The notes beneath the pieces are model-generated. The model saw only the letters and a list, made by a program, of their open reading frames with translations. It did not search any database and was not told where the DNA came from. Below, in pieces: positions 24,512 to 32,962 of a stretch of DNA of 37,004 nucleotides. This stretch comes from JBHGBM01 sp041946965 (GTDB lineage: Bacteria > Acidobacteriota > Terriglobia > Bryobacterales > Bryobacteraceae). Made by a program: the position numbers and the translations under genes. Location of the stretch: the NCBI GenBank assembly GCA_041946965.1, contig JBHGBM010000056.1, positions 1 through 37,004 on the forward strand, given 5' to 3'. Position 1 is the first letter of the stretch, and each line of letters starts with the position of its first letter.

Positions 24512-26793
24512 TTCCTTCCAGACGATTGTATCCCACGCCGCGGGGGGGTGGGCTCCACCATCGAGAACTGCATCTTGCGCTCGACCTCGTCCACGCGGTC
24601 GAGCGCGACGCGGACGCGGTCGCCGATGCGGAAGGTGCGGCGGGTGTACTGGCCCACGATCTGGCGCGCGTTTTCCTGAAACGCGTAGCGGTCGCCAGGG
24701 AGCAGGTCGATGGGCACCAGGCCTTCCACGAACAGGTCCGCAAGCTCGACAAACAGGCCGTAGCGGGTGGCGCTGATGACGAGGGCATCGAACTCCTCAC
24801 CCAAGCGCTCGGCCATGAACTTGACCTTCTTCCACTCCACCAACTCGCGCTCGGCCTCGGCAGCGCGGCGCTCGGCCTGCGAACTCTCCTCGGCGGCGTC
24901 GCGCAGGTCCTGTTCGGCGGGGCCTTCCCTGCCCTGGAGCGAGGCGCGCAGGACGCGATGCACCAGCAGGTCCGGATAGCGGCGGATGGGCGAGGTGAAG
25001 TGCGTGTAGGTCCAGGCTGCAAGCGCGAAGTGGCCCAAGTTCTCCGTGCTGTAGCGCGCCTGCCGCAGCGAGCGCAGCATCAGGTAGCTGAGGATGCGCT
25101 CCTCGGGCTTGCCCTCGATCTTCGAAACCAGCTTCTGGTAGTGGCGCGAGGTGATCGCGGCGTTGAGCGGCAGCACGATGTCCTTGCGGGTCTTGGCGCC
25201 GTCGCGATGCCGGGCCGTGTGGCTGAACTTTTTCACGGGAATCGCGCCGATGCCGAGCGAGTAGCCGAACTGCGCGGCCACTTCCTCGAATTCCAGCACG
25301 CGCTGCGGGTCGGGCGGCTCGTGGATGCGGTAGACGAAGGGCGCTGTGCTGAGGTGGCCCGCCACGGCTTCGTTGGCCGCCAGCATGAACTCCTCGATGA
25401 TGCGGTGGGCGATGTTGCGCGGCGCGCGGCTGACGCCGGTCATCATGCCCCACTCGTCGAACTCGATGAGCGGTTCGGGCAGATCGAAGTCGATGGAGCC
25501 GCGCCGCACGCGCTTGCGGTTCAGGATGAGGGCCAGCTCGCGCATCAGCTCGAAGCGGGCCAACAGCGGCCGGTAGCGGTCGCGCAGCGCGGCGTCGCCT
25601 TCGAGCAGCAGGTGCACGTCCGTGTAGGTCATGCGTTCCACGCTGCGGATCACGCCGGCGGTGAAGGCCTGCTCCACCACGTCGCCGGCGTGATCGATTT
25701 CGAGCAGGGCGGAGAGCACCAGCCGGTCCACGCGCGGGTTGAGCGAGCAGATGTTGGTGGAAAGCTCGGCGGGCAGCATGGGCACGGCGCGATCGGGGAA
25801 GTAGACGCTGGTGCCGCGCAGGCGGGCTTCCTCGTCGATGGGCGAGCCGGGGCGCACGTAGTGGCTCACGTCGGCGATGTGGACGTGCAGGGCGAAGTTG
25901 CCGTTGGGGAGGCGGTCCACCCAGACGGCGTCGTCGAAATCGCGCGCGGTCTCGCCGTCGATGGTGACGATATCGAAGGCGCGGAAGTCACGGCGGCCCT
26001 CGAGTTCCGGAGCGGCGATGGCGGCGGGGACGGCCTGGGCCTGATCGAGCACCTCCGGCGGGAAGCGGTGCGGCAGGTGGTGCTTGCGGATGACGATCTC
26101 CACGTCCACGCCGAAGTCGTCGGGGTAGCCGAGGATTTCGACCACACGCCCCACGGCGTGCTCGCCGCGCTCGGGGTATTCGAGCAGCTCGACGTTGACG
26201 ATCATGCCGTCGAGCCCGGCGGCATTGGAGACCTCGACGGGTTTCACGCCGATGCGGTCCACCACGGGCGCGGCGGCAGGGATCTCCATGCCCTCGGGGA
26301 TGTCGATCCACTGCTGGATGCGCTCGTCGTGCGGGACGACGTAGTTGCCGCGGCGGCCGATGCGGAACTCGCCCACCACGGTGGGGTGCGCGCGCTGGAG
26401 GATGCGGAGGATTTCGCCGCCGGCGCGGCCGTCGCTCTCGATGCGCGCGATGCGGATGAGCACGCGGTCGCCGTGCATGGCCTTTTCGGCGGAATCCGGC
26501 GGGATAAAGATGTCGCCCTTGAGGCCCTCGACGGGCCGCTGCGGGGTGACGAATCCGTAGCCGTCGCGATGCACGTGCAAGCGGCCGGTAACGAATTCGC
26601 GGCTGCGTGCGGTGGCGATGAAGTGGCCGGAGCGGATCTCGACCACCTCGCCGCGTGATTCGAGGCGCGCCAAGGAGCGTTCCAGCGAAACCCGTTCGGC
26701 GCCGCGCGCGCCCAGTTCGCGGACCAGTTGCTTGAAGGTGGCCCTGGCGTGCGGAAGGCGGGTGATGTGTTCCAGCAGGGCCGTATCCGTCAT
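24508..26793 (-). CDS. rnr: Ribonuclease R (RNB family 3'-5' exoribonuclease)
   Basis: The protein has 761 residues from MTDTALLEHITRLPHARATF. A winged-helix N-terminus (about 1-60) is followed by cold-shock domains (RDGYGFVTPQRP; about 65-215), the RNB domain and an S1 domain (about 655-745, VISATRYGLFVELADLFVEG). The catalytic acidic cluster includes D285, D287 and D288 in ETARDFDDAV; FTSPIRRYPDLLVHR is the family's C-terminal RNB block. It degrades structured RNA and rRNA. The frame stays open far upstream, but that part runs antisense to the molybdopterin gene; the ATG at 26793 gives the normal domain start. A TATCAT six bases upstream suggests a leaderless mRNA. Confidence 0.96.
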   Translation of the reverse strand: MTDTALLEHITRLPHARATFKQLVRELGARGAERVSLERSLARLESRGEVVEIRSGHFIATARSREFVTGRLHVHRDGYGFVTPQRPVEGLKGDIFIPPDSAEKAMHGDRVLIRIARIESDGRAGGEILRILQRAHPTVVGEFRIGRRGNYVVPHDERIQQWIDIPEGMEIPAAAPVVDRIGVKPVEVSNAAGLDGMIVNVELLEYPERGEHAVGRVVEILGYPDDFGVDVEIVIRKHHLPHRFPPEVLDQAQAVPAAIAAPELEGRRDFRAFDIVTIDGETARDFDDAVWVDRLPNGNFALHVHIADVSHYVRPGSPIDEEARLRGTSVYFPDRAVPMLPAELSTNICSLNPRVDRLVLSALLEIDHAGDVVEQAFTAGVIRSVERMTYTDVHLLLEGDAALRDRYRPLLARFELMRELALILNRKRVRRGSIDFDLPEPLIEFDEWGMMTGVSRAPRNIAHRIIEEFMLAANEAVAGHLSTAPFVYRIHEPPDPQRVLEFEEVAAQFGYSLGIGAIPVKKFSHTARHRDGAKTRKDIVLPLNAAITSRHYQKLVSKIEGKPEERILSYLMLRSLRQARYSTENLGHFALAAWTYTHFTSPIRRYPDLLVHRVLRASLQGREGPAEQDLRDAAEESSQAERRAAEAERELVEWKKVKFMAERLGEEFDALVISATRYGLFVELADLFVEGLVPIDLLPGDRYAFQENARQIVGQYTRRTFRIGDRVRVALDRVDEVERKMQFSMVEPTPPRRGIQSSGRK

Positions 26794-26799
26794 AGTTTC

Positions 26800-26805
26800 A
26801 TGATA
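26800..26805 (-). promoter_or_regulatory. Candidate -10 element (TATCAT) for rnr
   Basis: On the minus strand TATCAT ends six bases before the rnr ATG, so initiation would fall on the start codon. It shares the 48-base divergent gap with the -10 element of the molybdopterin gene. No clear -35. Confidence 0.35.
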
Positions 26806-26826
26806 GGGGAGCGGGCTTCGGGCGAT

Positions 26827-26832
26827 TATAAT
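26827..26832 (+). promoter_or_regulatory. Candidate -10 element (TATAAT) for the molybdopterin operon
   Basis: A perfect TATAAT ends nine bases before the ATG at 26842. A start site seven bases after it would leave a leader of two or three bases at most, and there is no Shine-Dalgarno sequence. The -35 position is G-rich without a match. Confidence 0.5.
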
Positions 26833-26841
26833 GTTCGATAC

Positions 26842-28818
26842 ATGACCCAAGTCCGCCATTCCGTATGCGCCCTGGACTGCCCGGACACCTGCGCGCTGCG
26901 GGTAACCCTGGAGGACGGGCGCGGCGTGAAACTGGCGGGCGACCCGGAACACCCGGTCACGCGCGGATTCCTGTGCGCCAAGGTGACCCGCTACCTGGAA
27001 CGCGAGTATTCGCCCAGCCGGCTGCTCTACCCGATGCGGCGCGTAGGTCTTAAGGGCGAGGGCCGGTTCGAGCGCATCACCTGGGACGCCGCGCTGGATG
27101 AGATCGCGGAGCGCCTCGGGGCGCTGCCGCCCGATTCCGTGCTGCCCTACAGCTACGCGGGAACCATGGGCCTGCTGAACGGTTCGTCGATGGACCGGCG
27201 CTTCTTCCACCGCCTGGGCGCGATCCGCCTGGACCGGACCATCTGCTCGAGCGCCGGCGTGGCGGGGCTGACCGAAGCGCAGGGCCTGCGGTACGGCATT
27301 CCGCCCGAGCAGTTCAGCGAGGCGAAGCTGATCATCGCCTGGGGCGCGAACATTCTCGGCACGAGTGTGCACCTGTGGCCGTTCATCGTGGAGGCGCGGC
27401 GCAGGGGCGCGCGCTTCTACACCATCGACCCGCGGCGCAACCGCACCGGCGCGGCGGCGGACCGGCACTACTTCGTGAACCCCGGCAGCGATGCGGCGCT
27501 GGCGTTCGGCATGATGCACGTCATCATCCGGGAAAGGCTCTACGACGCGGATTACGTGGCGCGCTGCAAGGGCTTCGACGAACTGCGCGAGCGCGCGGCG
27601 GCGTGGACCCCGGAGTGGGCCGCAGCGATGACGGGCCTGGCGCGGGAGGAGATCGTGGCGCTGGCGCGCGAGTACGCCGGCGCGCGGCCCGCGGCCATCC
27701 GCGCCAATTACGGGGTGGCGCGCGGCGAGCGCGGGGGCATGGCGGTGCGCGCCATCGCGCTGCTGCCCATGCTGACCGGCGCGTGGAAGCACGCCGGCGG
27801 CGGCATGCTGCTCTCGACCTCGCAGTCGTTCTACTTGAATCGCGAGTCGCTGGAACGCCCCGGCTTGCAGCCCGGCCCCGTACGCTCCATCAACATGGCG
27901 CAGTTGGGCTCGGCGCTCGAGCAGGGCGGGGTGCGCGCCCTGGTGGTGTACAATTCGAATCCCGCCGCCATCGCGCCCAACCAGAACGCCGTGCTGCGCG
28001 GCCTGGCCCGCGAGGACCTGTTCACGGTGGTCATCGAGCAGTTCCAGACCGACACGGCGGACTACGCCGATATCGTGCTGCCCGCCACCACGTTCCTGGA
28101 ACACACGGACCTGTACCTCGCCTACGGGCACTACTACCTCCAGCTTGCGCGCCCCGTGCTTCCCGCCCCCGGCGAGGCGCGCCCGAACGTGGAGATCTTC
28201 CGGCAGCTTGCGGCGCGCATGGGCTTTGGCGAGCCGTGTTTCCGCGAATCGGAAGACGAGATGATCCGCGGCGCGCTGGCCTCCGGCCACCCGACGCTCG
28301 AAGGCATCACGCTGGAGCGGCTGGAGCGGGAGCGCTTCGTGCGGCTGAACATCCCCGAGCCTTTTCTGCCCTTCGCCGAGGCCGGCTTCGATTTCAAGGC
28401 GGAGACGCTTCAGTACGAGCCGCCGGTGGAATCGCGGCTGGGCGATGAGCAACTGCGCGCGAACTATCCGTTGGAGCTGATCTCGCCCAAGAGCGACGGC
28501 GGCTTGAACTCCACATTCGGCCGCGAAGCGGAGGCGGAGACCGCGCGCCTGCACATTCACGCGGATGACGCCGCGGCGCGCGGCATTGTGAATGGCGACA
28601 CGGTGCGGATTTTCAACGGCCGCGGCTCGTGCCTGGCGCGGGCGAGCGTGGACGCGAACGTGCGCCGCGGCGTGGTCAGCGCCCCCTCGGTGCGATGGGC
28701 CAAGTGCGCGCCGGGCGGGCGTACCGTGAACGCGCTGATTTCCGAGCGGCTCACGGACCTGGGCGGCGGCCCGGTGTTTTACAGTTGTCTGGTGGAAGTG
28801 GAGAAGGTGGAAGGCTGA
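26842..28818 (+). CDS. Molybdopterin-dependent oxidoreductase (DMSO-reductase superfamily), cytoplasmic
   Basis: The protein has 658 residues. Cys ligands C9, C13, C17 and C45 (SVCALDCPDTC, GFLCAK) hold a [4Fe-4S] cluster. Molybdopterin-binding domains follow (WDAALDEIAE, WGANILGTSVH, TIDPRRNRTG), with a C-terminal molydop-binding barrel (about 535-655). C135 in DRTICSSAG is near where FDH/thiosulfate-reductase-type enzymes place their metal ligand, but this is uncertain. There is no Tat signal, so it should be cytoplasmic, and no iron-sulfur or membrane-anchor subunit is adjacent, so its electron partner is unknown. The substrate is not identifiable. It overlaps the lipoprotein start by one base (TGATG). 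Confidence 0.92.
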   Translation: MTQVRHSVCALDCPDTCALRVTLEDGRGVKLAGDPEHPVTRGFLCAKVTRYLEREYSPSRLLYPMRRVGLKGEGRFERITWDAALDEIAERLGALPPDSVLPYSYAGTMGLLNGSSMDRRFFHRLGAIRLDRTICSSAGVAGLTEAQGLRYGIPPEQFSEAKLIIAWGANILGTSVHLWPFIVEARRRGARFYTIDPRRNRTGAAADRHYFVNPGSDAALAFGMMHVIIRERLYDADYVARCKGFDELRERAAAWTPEWAAAMTGLAREEIVALAREYAGARPAAIRANYGVARGERGGMAVRAIALLPMLTGAWKHAGGGMLLSTSQSFYLNRESLERPGLQPGPVRSINMAQLGSALEQGGVRALVVYNSNPAAIAPNQNAVLRGLAREDLFTVVIEQFQTDTADYADIVLPATTFLEHTDLYLAYGHYYLQLARPVLPAPGEARPNVEIFRQLAARMGFGEPCFRESEDEMIRGALASGHPTLEGITLERLERERFVRLNIPEPFLPFAEAGFDFKAETLQYEPPVESRLGDEQLRANYPLELISPKSDGGLNSTFGREAEAETARLHIHADDAAARGIVNGDTVRIFNGRGSCLARASVDANVRRGVVSAPSVRWAKCAPGGRTVNALISERLTDLGGGPVFYSCLVEVEKVEG

Positions 28819-29342
28819 TGCGCAGAACAACTTTGGCGGCGATACTGGCCGCGTGCGCGTTGCTGGCCGGCTGCAAACAGCGGCAGGTGCGCGTACAACA
28901 GACCGAAGAGGAAGCCCCGCAACTGGCCACAACGGTACACGTGGCGGACCCGCGCGCGGCGGCGCAACTGGTGAGCGGGTTTTACGATATCGAGCAGGGC
29001 TCGTGGCGCTGGACCGCGGGCAAGTTCGCGGTCGTGCTGCGCACGCCGCGCGGCTCGGCGCAGAAGGGAGCGGTGCTCAAGCTGAAGTTCAATATCCCCG
29101 ATGCGGTGATGGGCAAGCTCGGCCCCATGGCGGTGGCGGCGTCGGTGGAGGGCACGGCCTTGAAGCCGGAAACCTACACCCAGCCCGGCGAGTACATCTA
29201 CAGCCGCGAGCTGGCGCCGGAAGTGATGGCCCGCGATTCGGCCCGCGTGGATTTCCATTTGGATAAGTTCCTGCCCGCCGGGGCCGTGGACAGCCGCGAG
29301 TTGGGCGTGGTGGTGATCAGCGCGGGATTCGAGACGAAATGA
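28818..29342 (+). CDS. Lipoprotein with a free-standing beta-sandwich domain
   Basis: The protein has 174 residues. A lipoprotein signal (TTLAAILAACALLAGC) has lipid-acceptor C19 in LLAGC. After a short acidic linker (QQTEEEAPQ), residues about 45-172 look like an all-beta domain: SGFYDIEQGSWRWTAGKFAV, then a core of alternating strands, then FLPAGAVDSRELGVVVISAG. The same pattern ends the next gene's product (GWHNPDGNIRWMARRASL ... TPSGDRRDLSLAFGVFE). The match in order and spacing is visible by eye, although I could not score it. Such a domain may bind carbohydrate; the function is unknown. The genes on both sides overlap it, by one base upstream and four (ATGA) downstream. Confidence 0.82.
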   Translation: MRRTTLAAILAACALLAGCKQRQVRVQQTEEEAPQLATTVHVADPRAAAQLVSGFYDIEQGSWRWTAGKFAVVLRTPRGSAQKGAVLKLKFNIPDAVMGKLGPMAVAASVEGTALKPETYTQPGEYIYSRELAPEVMARDSARVDFHLDKFLPAGAVDSRELGVVVISAGFETK

Positions 29343-31180
29343 GGCGCGCGGCGGGCGCGGCGGTTTGGTTCTTGCCGCCGCTCGCGTGCCTGCTGCTTTA
29401 TTGGCCCGCGATCGACGCGTGGTTTCAGGCGGACGATTTCGCCTGGCTCGGCCTGGGGCTGGAGATACACGACTGGCGCACGCTCGCGGCCGCGCTCTTC
29501 GAACCGCGCGCGCAGGGTACAGTGCGGGTGTGGAGCGAGCGCCTCTACTTCCTGGCGTTCTACCAGGTGTTCGGCCTGGAGCCGCTGCCCTTTCACCTTT
29601 GGGCGTTCCTGACGCAATGCGCGAACTTCGCGCTGCTGGCGGCGATCACCCGCCGGCTCACCGGTTCGCGCGCCGCAGGCGTGCTGGCCGCGCTGTTGTG
29701 GACGGCCAACAGCGCCTTCGCCAACGTAATCGGCTGGTCTTCCGCGTATAACCAGGCGCTGTGCGGGTTTTTCGTCCTGCTGGCGTTTTACTTCCTGCTG
29801 CTCTACCTGGATACCGGGAAGCGCCGCTTCGAGGCCGCGCAGTGGGCCGCGTTTCTGCTGGGCTTCGGCGCGCAGGAGGCGATTGTGGTGTATCCGGCGC
29901 TCGCGGCGGGGTATACGTGCCTGTTCGCGCGCACGCGCTTCCGGCGCACACTGCCTCTGTTCGTGCCTTCTTTGCTGTTCGGGGCGTGGCACCTGACGAA
30001 AGGCAGCGAGGGCGGCGCGCCGTACGTGATGCATTTCACCTCGGGCATGCTGCGTACGCTGGGCATCTACTGGAGTTGGACTACGGGACCCGCGTGGCTG
30101 CTGACCCCCGGCTTGCCGGATGGCGTGGTGATCGCCTCGATGGCCGTGGTGAGCGCCGCGCTGCTGGGATTCGCGGCGTGGCGCATCGCGCACGGCGACC
30201 GCGTGCCCCTGTTCCTGCTCTGGTGGTTCGCGGCATTGATCGGCCCGGTGCTGCCCCTGCGGGACCACCTGACGGAGTATTACACGTACCTGCCTTCGGC
30301 GGGCGTGGCGATGCTCGGCGGCACGGCGCTGGTCTGGGCCTGGCGGCAGCGGCCCGCCTGGCTGGCCGTGGCAGTCGCCTACGCCGCGATTTGCGTTCCC
30401 GCCGCGCGCGCTTCGAGCGCCTGGCTGCACGCCCGCGGCGAGCGCGTGGAGAAGCTCGTGCGCGGCGTGGCGGCGGCCCGCCAACTGCACCCCTTCAAGG
30501 TGATTCTGCTGGATGGCGTCGAACCCGACCTATTCTGGGCCGGCGTGCTCGACCGGCCCTTCCGGTTGTACAACGCGCGCGTGTTCCTCACGCCCGGTTC
30601 CGAACAGCGCATTCCGCCCAAGCCCGGCTACGGCGATCCGGCGGAGTACGTGCTGCCGCCGGAGGCCACCGAGCGCGCGCTCGACGACGGGGCGGTCGCG
30701 GTCTACGACGTGCGCGGGGCGCGGCTGCGCAACATCACCACGCTCTACGGCAGCCTTTATCAATACCGCGGGAAAACCACCACGCCGCGGCGCGTGGACG
30801 TGGCCAATCCGCTGCTCGCCTACCTGGTGGGCGCGGGATGGCACAACCCGGACGGCAACATACGCTGGATGGCGAGGCGCGCCAGCCTCCGCATCGGCGG
30901 CCCGCCATCGGCCGCGGGACGGCTCTTGCTGCGCGGCATCTGCGCCCCGCAGCTTTCCGCATCCGGCCCGGTGGAGGTCGCGGTGGCGGTGGACGGCATC
31001 GAACTGCCCCGCGCCCGCATCGCTGCCGGACAGACCGCTTACGAGTTCGATCTGCCGCTGCCCGCGGAGCTTGCGGGACGGCGGAGCGTGGAAGTCACGG
31101 TCGACGCCGGCCGCACGGTTACGCCCTCCGGCGACCGCCGCGACCTGAGCCTTGCATTCGGTGTTTTCGAGGTCAAATAA
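29339..31180 (+). CDS. Polytopic GT-C-like membrane protein with C-terminal beta-sandwich
   Basis: The protein has 613 residues. About ten membrane helices span roughly 8-365. After the first helix an acidic pair, D32-D33 in FQADDFAWL, sits where GT-C glycosyltransferases (PMT/ArnT type) carry their catalytic acidic residues in the first periplasmic loop. FHLWAFLTQCANFALL and AQEAIVVYPALAAGY are typical of these hypothetical membrane proteins. A soluble linker (about 370-490) leads to a beta-sandwich domain at about 495-613 that resembles the preceding lipoprotein. If it is GT-C, it would transfer a lipid-linked sugar in the periplasm; the acceptor is unknown. It overlaps the lipoprotein by ATGA and ends one base before the sulfatase start. 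The family call is tentative. Confidence 0.72.
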   Translation: MRRAAGAAVWFLPPLACLLLYWPAIDAWFQADDFAWLGLGLEIHDWRTLAAALFEPRAQGTVRVWSERLYFLAFYQVFGLEPLPFHLWAFLTQCANFALLAAITRRLTGSRAAGVLAALLWTANSAFANVIGWSSAYNQALCGFFVLLAFYFLLLYLDTGKRRFEAAQWAAFLLGFGAQEAIVVYPALAAGYTCLFARTRFRRTLPLFVPSLLFGAWHLTKGSEGGAPYVMHFTSGMLRTLGIYWSWTTGPAWLLTPGLPDGVVIASMAVVSAALLGFAAWRIAHGDRVPLFLLWWFAALIGPVLPLRDHLTEYYTYLPSAGVAMLGGTALVWAWRQRPAWLAVAVAYAAICVPAARASSAWLHARGERVEKLVRGVAAARQLHPFKVILLDGVEPDLFWAGVLDRPFRLYNARVFLTPGSEQRIPPKPGYGDPAEYVLPPEATERALDDGAVAVYDVRGARLRNITTLYGSLYQYRGKTTTPRRVDVANPLLAYLVGAGWHNPDGNIRWMARRASLRIGGPPSAAGRLLLRGICAPQLSASGPVEVAVAVDGIELPRARIAAGQTAYEFDLPLPAELAGRRSVEVTVDAGRTVTPSGDRRDLSLAFGVFEVK

Positions 31181-31181
31181 C

Positions 31182-32957
31182 ATGCAGACACGACGCACAT
31201 TTCTGGGACAAGCCCTCGCCGCGCCGCTGATCGCCGCGGACCGCCGCCCGAATATCCTTTGGATCTCGATCGAGGACACCAGCCCGGTGCTGGGGTGCTA
31301 CGGCGATCCGTGCGGCATCACGCCCAACCTGGACCGGCTGGCGGCGCAGGGCGTGCGCTACACCAACGTCTATACCGTAGCCGGCGTCTGCGCTCCGAGC
31401 CGCTCGGGCATCATCACCGGCATGTACCCCTCCGCGCTCGGCTCGATGCACATGCGCTGCCAGGCGCGTCTGCCCGAGCACGTGAAATGCTTCCCCGAAT
31501 ACCTGCGGGAGGCGGGTTATTACTGCACCAACAACGTAAAGACGGATTACAACTTTCCGGTGCCGCCCAAGGCGTGGGACGAATCCAGCAACCAGGCGCA
31601 CTACCGCAACCGTCCCGCCGGCAAGCCGTTCTTCTCGGTGTTCAACCTGACCACCACGCACGAGAGCCAGATCCGGCTGACCGGCGACGCGTGGGCGAAA
31701 CGCACGGCCAACGTGAAACCGGGTGAGCGGCAGGACCTGGCGAAGCTCGCCGTCCCGCCTTACTGGCCCGATACGCCCGTCGTGCGGCGGCAGCTTGGGA
31801 ATTTTTACGAGCTGGTGACGCAGGTGGACTACGAGATCGGCCGCATTCTGGGACAGCTCGAAGCCGACGGCCTGGCCGGCGACACCATTGTCTTCTTCTG
31901 GGGCGATCACGGCATGGGGCTGCCGCGCGCCAAGCGCTGGCTGTACGATTCCGGAACGCGCGTGCCGCTGCTGATCCGCGTGCCCGAAAAGTTCCGCACG
32001 GGCGCGCAGGGCCGCCCCGGGACGGTGGATTCGCAGCTTGTGAACGCGGTGGATTTCGGCCCCACGGTGCTCAACCTGGCGGGCGTCCCGGCGCCCGGCC
32101 ACATGCACGGGCAGGCGTTTCTCGGCGCGAACCTGAGGCCGCAGCGGCAGTACTGCTACGGCGCGCGCGACCGCATGGACGAGCGCTACGACATCATTCG
32201 CGCGGTGCGCGACCGGCGTTACCGCTACGTGCGCAACTACGAATCGTACAAGCCTTACTACCAGTACATGAACACCTCCGAGGGCAGCCCCATCATGCAG
32301 GAACTGCGAAGGGTGCACGGCGAGGGCAAGCTGCGGCCGGAAGCGGAGCAGTTCATGGCGGGCCGCAAGCCGCCCGAGGAACTGTACGACCTCCAGACGG
32401 ATCCGCACGAAGTCCGCAACCTGGCGAAATCGCCCGCGCACCGCAAGGAACTCGAGCGGCTGCGCAAGGCGCACAACGAGTGGATGGACCGCATCGGCGA
32501 CGTGGGCCTGATTCCCGAACCGGAACTGGTGGAAGGCGAGCGGCGCTACGGCACGCGCTACGCGATCCTGCGGCAGCCGGGGCGCGAAGGACTTGGAGCG
32601 AAGCTGCGCGCGGCGGTCGCGGCGGGCGAACGTGGCGATGCCGCGGCGCTCACGCCGCTGCTTAAAGACCGCGAGCCCGCTCTGCGCTACTGGGCGGCCA
32701 TCGGGCTGGGCAACGCGGGAAAGACGGAGGCGCTCCGCCCGCTGCTCAAGGACGGCTCCGCCGTGGTGCGCATCGCCGCCGCGCGCGGGCTGAAGGACAC
32801 CGCGGCACTGGCCGCGGAGCTGAAGCACAAGGACGAATGGACGCGCCTGGAAGCGGCGATTGCGCTCGACGAGATGCGCGCGGGCGCGCTGCTCAAGCCC
32901 GCGCTCGAAGACGAGAACAACTACGTGCAGCGCGTGGCGAATCACGCGCAGCGGTGA
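31182..32957 (+). CDS. Sulfatase with C-terminal HEAT-like repeats
   Basis: The protein has 591 residues. The N-terminal Tat-like signal is TRRTFLGQALAAPLIAA. The first metal site is ISIEDTSPVLGCYGD, with E31-D32 where many sulfatases have two Asp. The signature is C70-A-P-S-R74 followed by SGIITGMYPSALGSMHMRC, typical of one well-defined sulfatase subgroup. WGDHGMGLPRAKRWLYDSG supplies further active-site residues. From about 475 on, Ala/Leu-rich repeats (ALRYWAAIGLGNAG, VVRIAAARGLKD, TRLEAAIALDEM) form PBS-lyase/HEAT-like units that may bind a partner or substrate. It hydrolyses a sulfate ester in the periplasm and needs formylglycine modification. The ATG lies one base after the GT-C-like stop; the in-frame ATG at 31152 would overlap that gene and lengthen the signal unnaturally. 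Confidence 0.92.
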   Translation: MQTRRTFLGQALAAPLIAADRRPNILWISIEDTSPVLGCYGDPCGITPNLDRLAAQGVRYTNVYTVAGVCAPSRSGIITGMYPSALGSMHMRCQARLPEHVKCFPEYLREAGYYCTNNVKTDYNFPVPPKAWDESSNQAHYRNRPAGKPFFSVFNLTTTHESQIRLTGDAWAKRTANVKPGERQDLAKLAVPPYWPDTPVVRRQLGNFYELVTQVDYEIGRILGQLEADGLAGDTIVFFWGDHGMGLPRAKRWLYDSGTRVPLLIRVPEKFRTGAQGRPGTVDSQLVNAVDFGPTVLNLAGVPAPGHMHGQAFLGANLRPQRQYCYGARDRMDERYDIIRAVRDRRYRYVRNYESYKPYYQYMNTSEGSPIMQELRRVHGEGKLRPEAEQFMAGRKPPEELYDLQTDPHEVRNLAKSPAHRKELERLRKAHNEWMDRIGDVGLIPEPELVEGERRYGTRYAILRQPGREGLGAKLRAAVAAGERGDAAALTPLLKDREPALRYWAAIGLGNAGKTEALRPLLKDGSAVVRIAAARGLKDTAALAAELKHKDEWTRLEAAIALDEMRAGALLKPALEDENNYVQRVANHAQR

Positions 32958-32962
32958 AATGA

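Noticed and set aside
26794..28932. A stop-free upstream extension of rnr
   Set aside because: It is antisense to the well-supported molybdopterin gene and RNase R begins normally at 26793.
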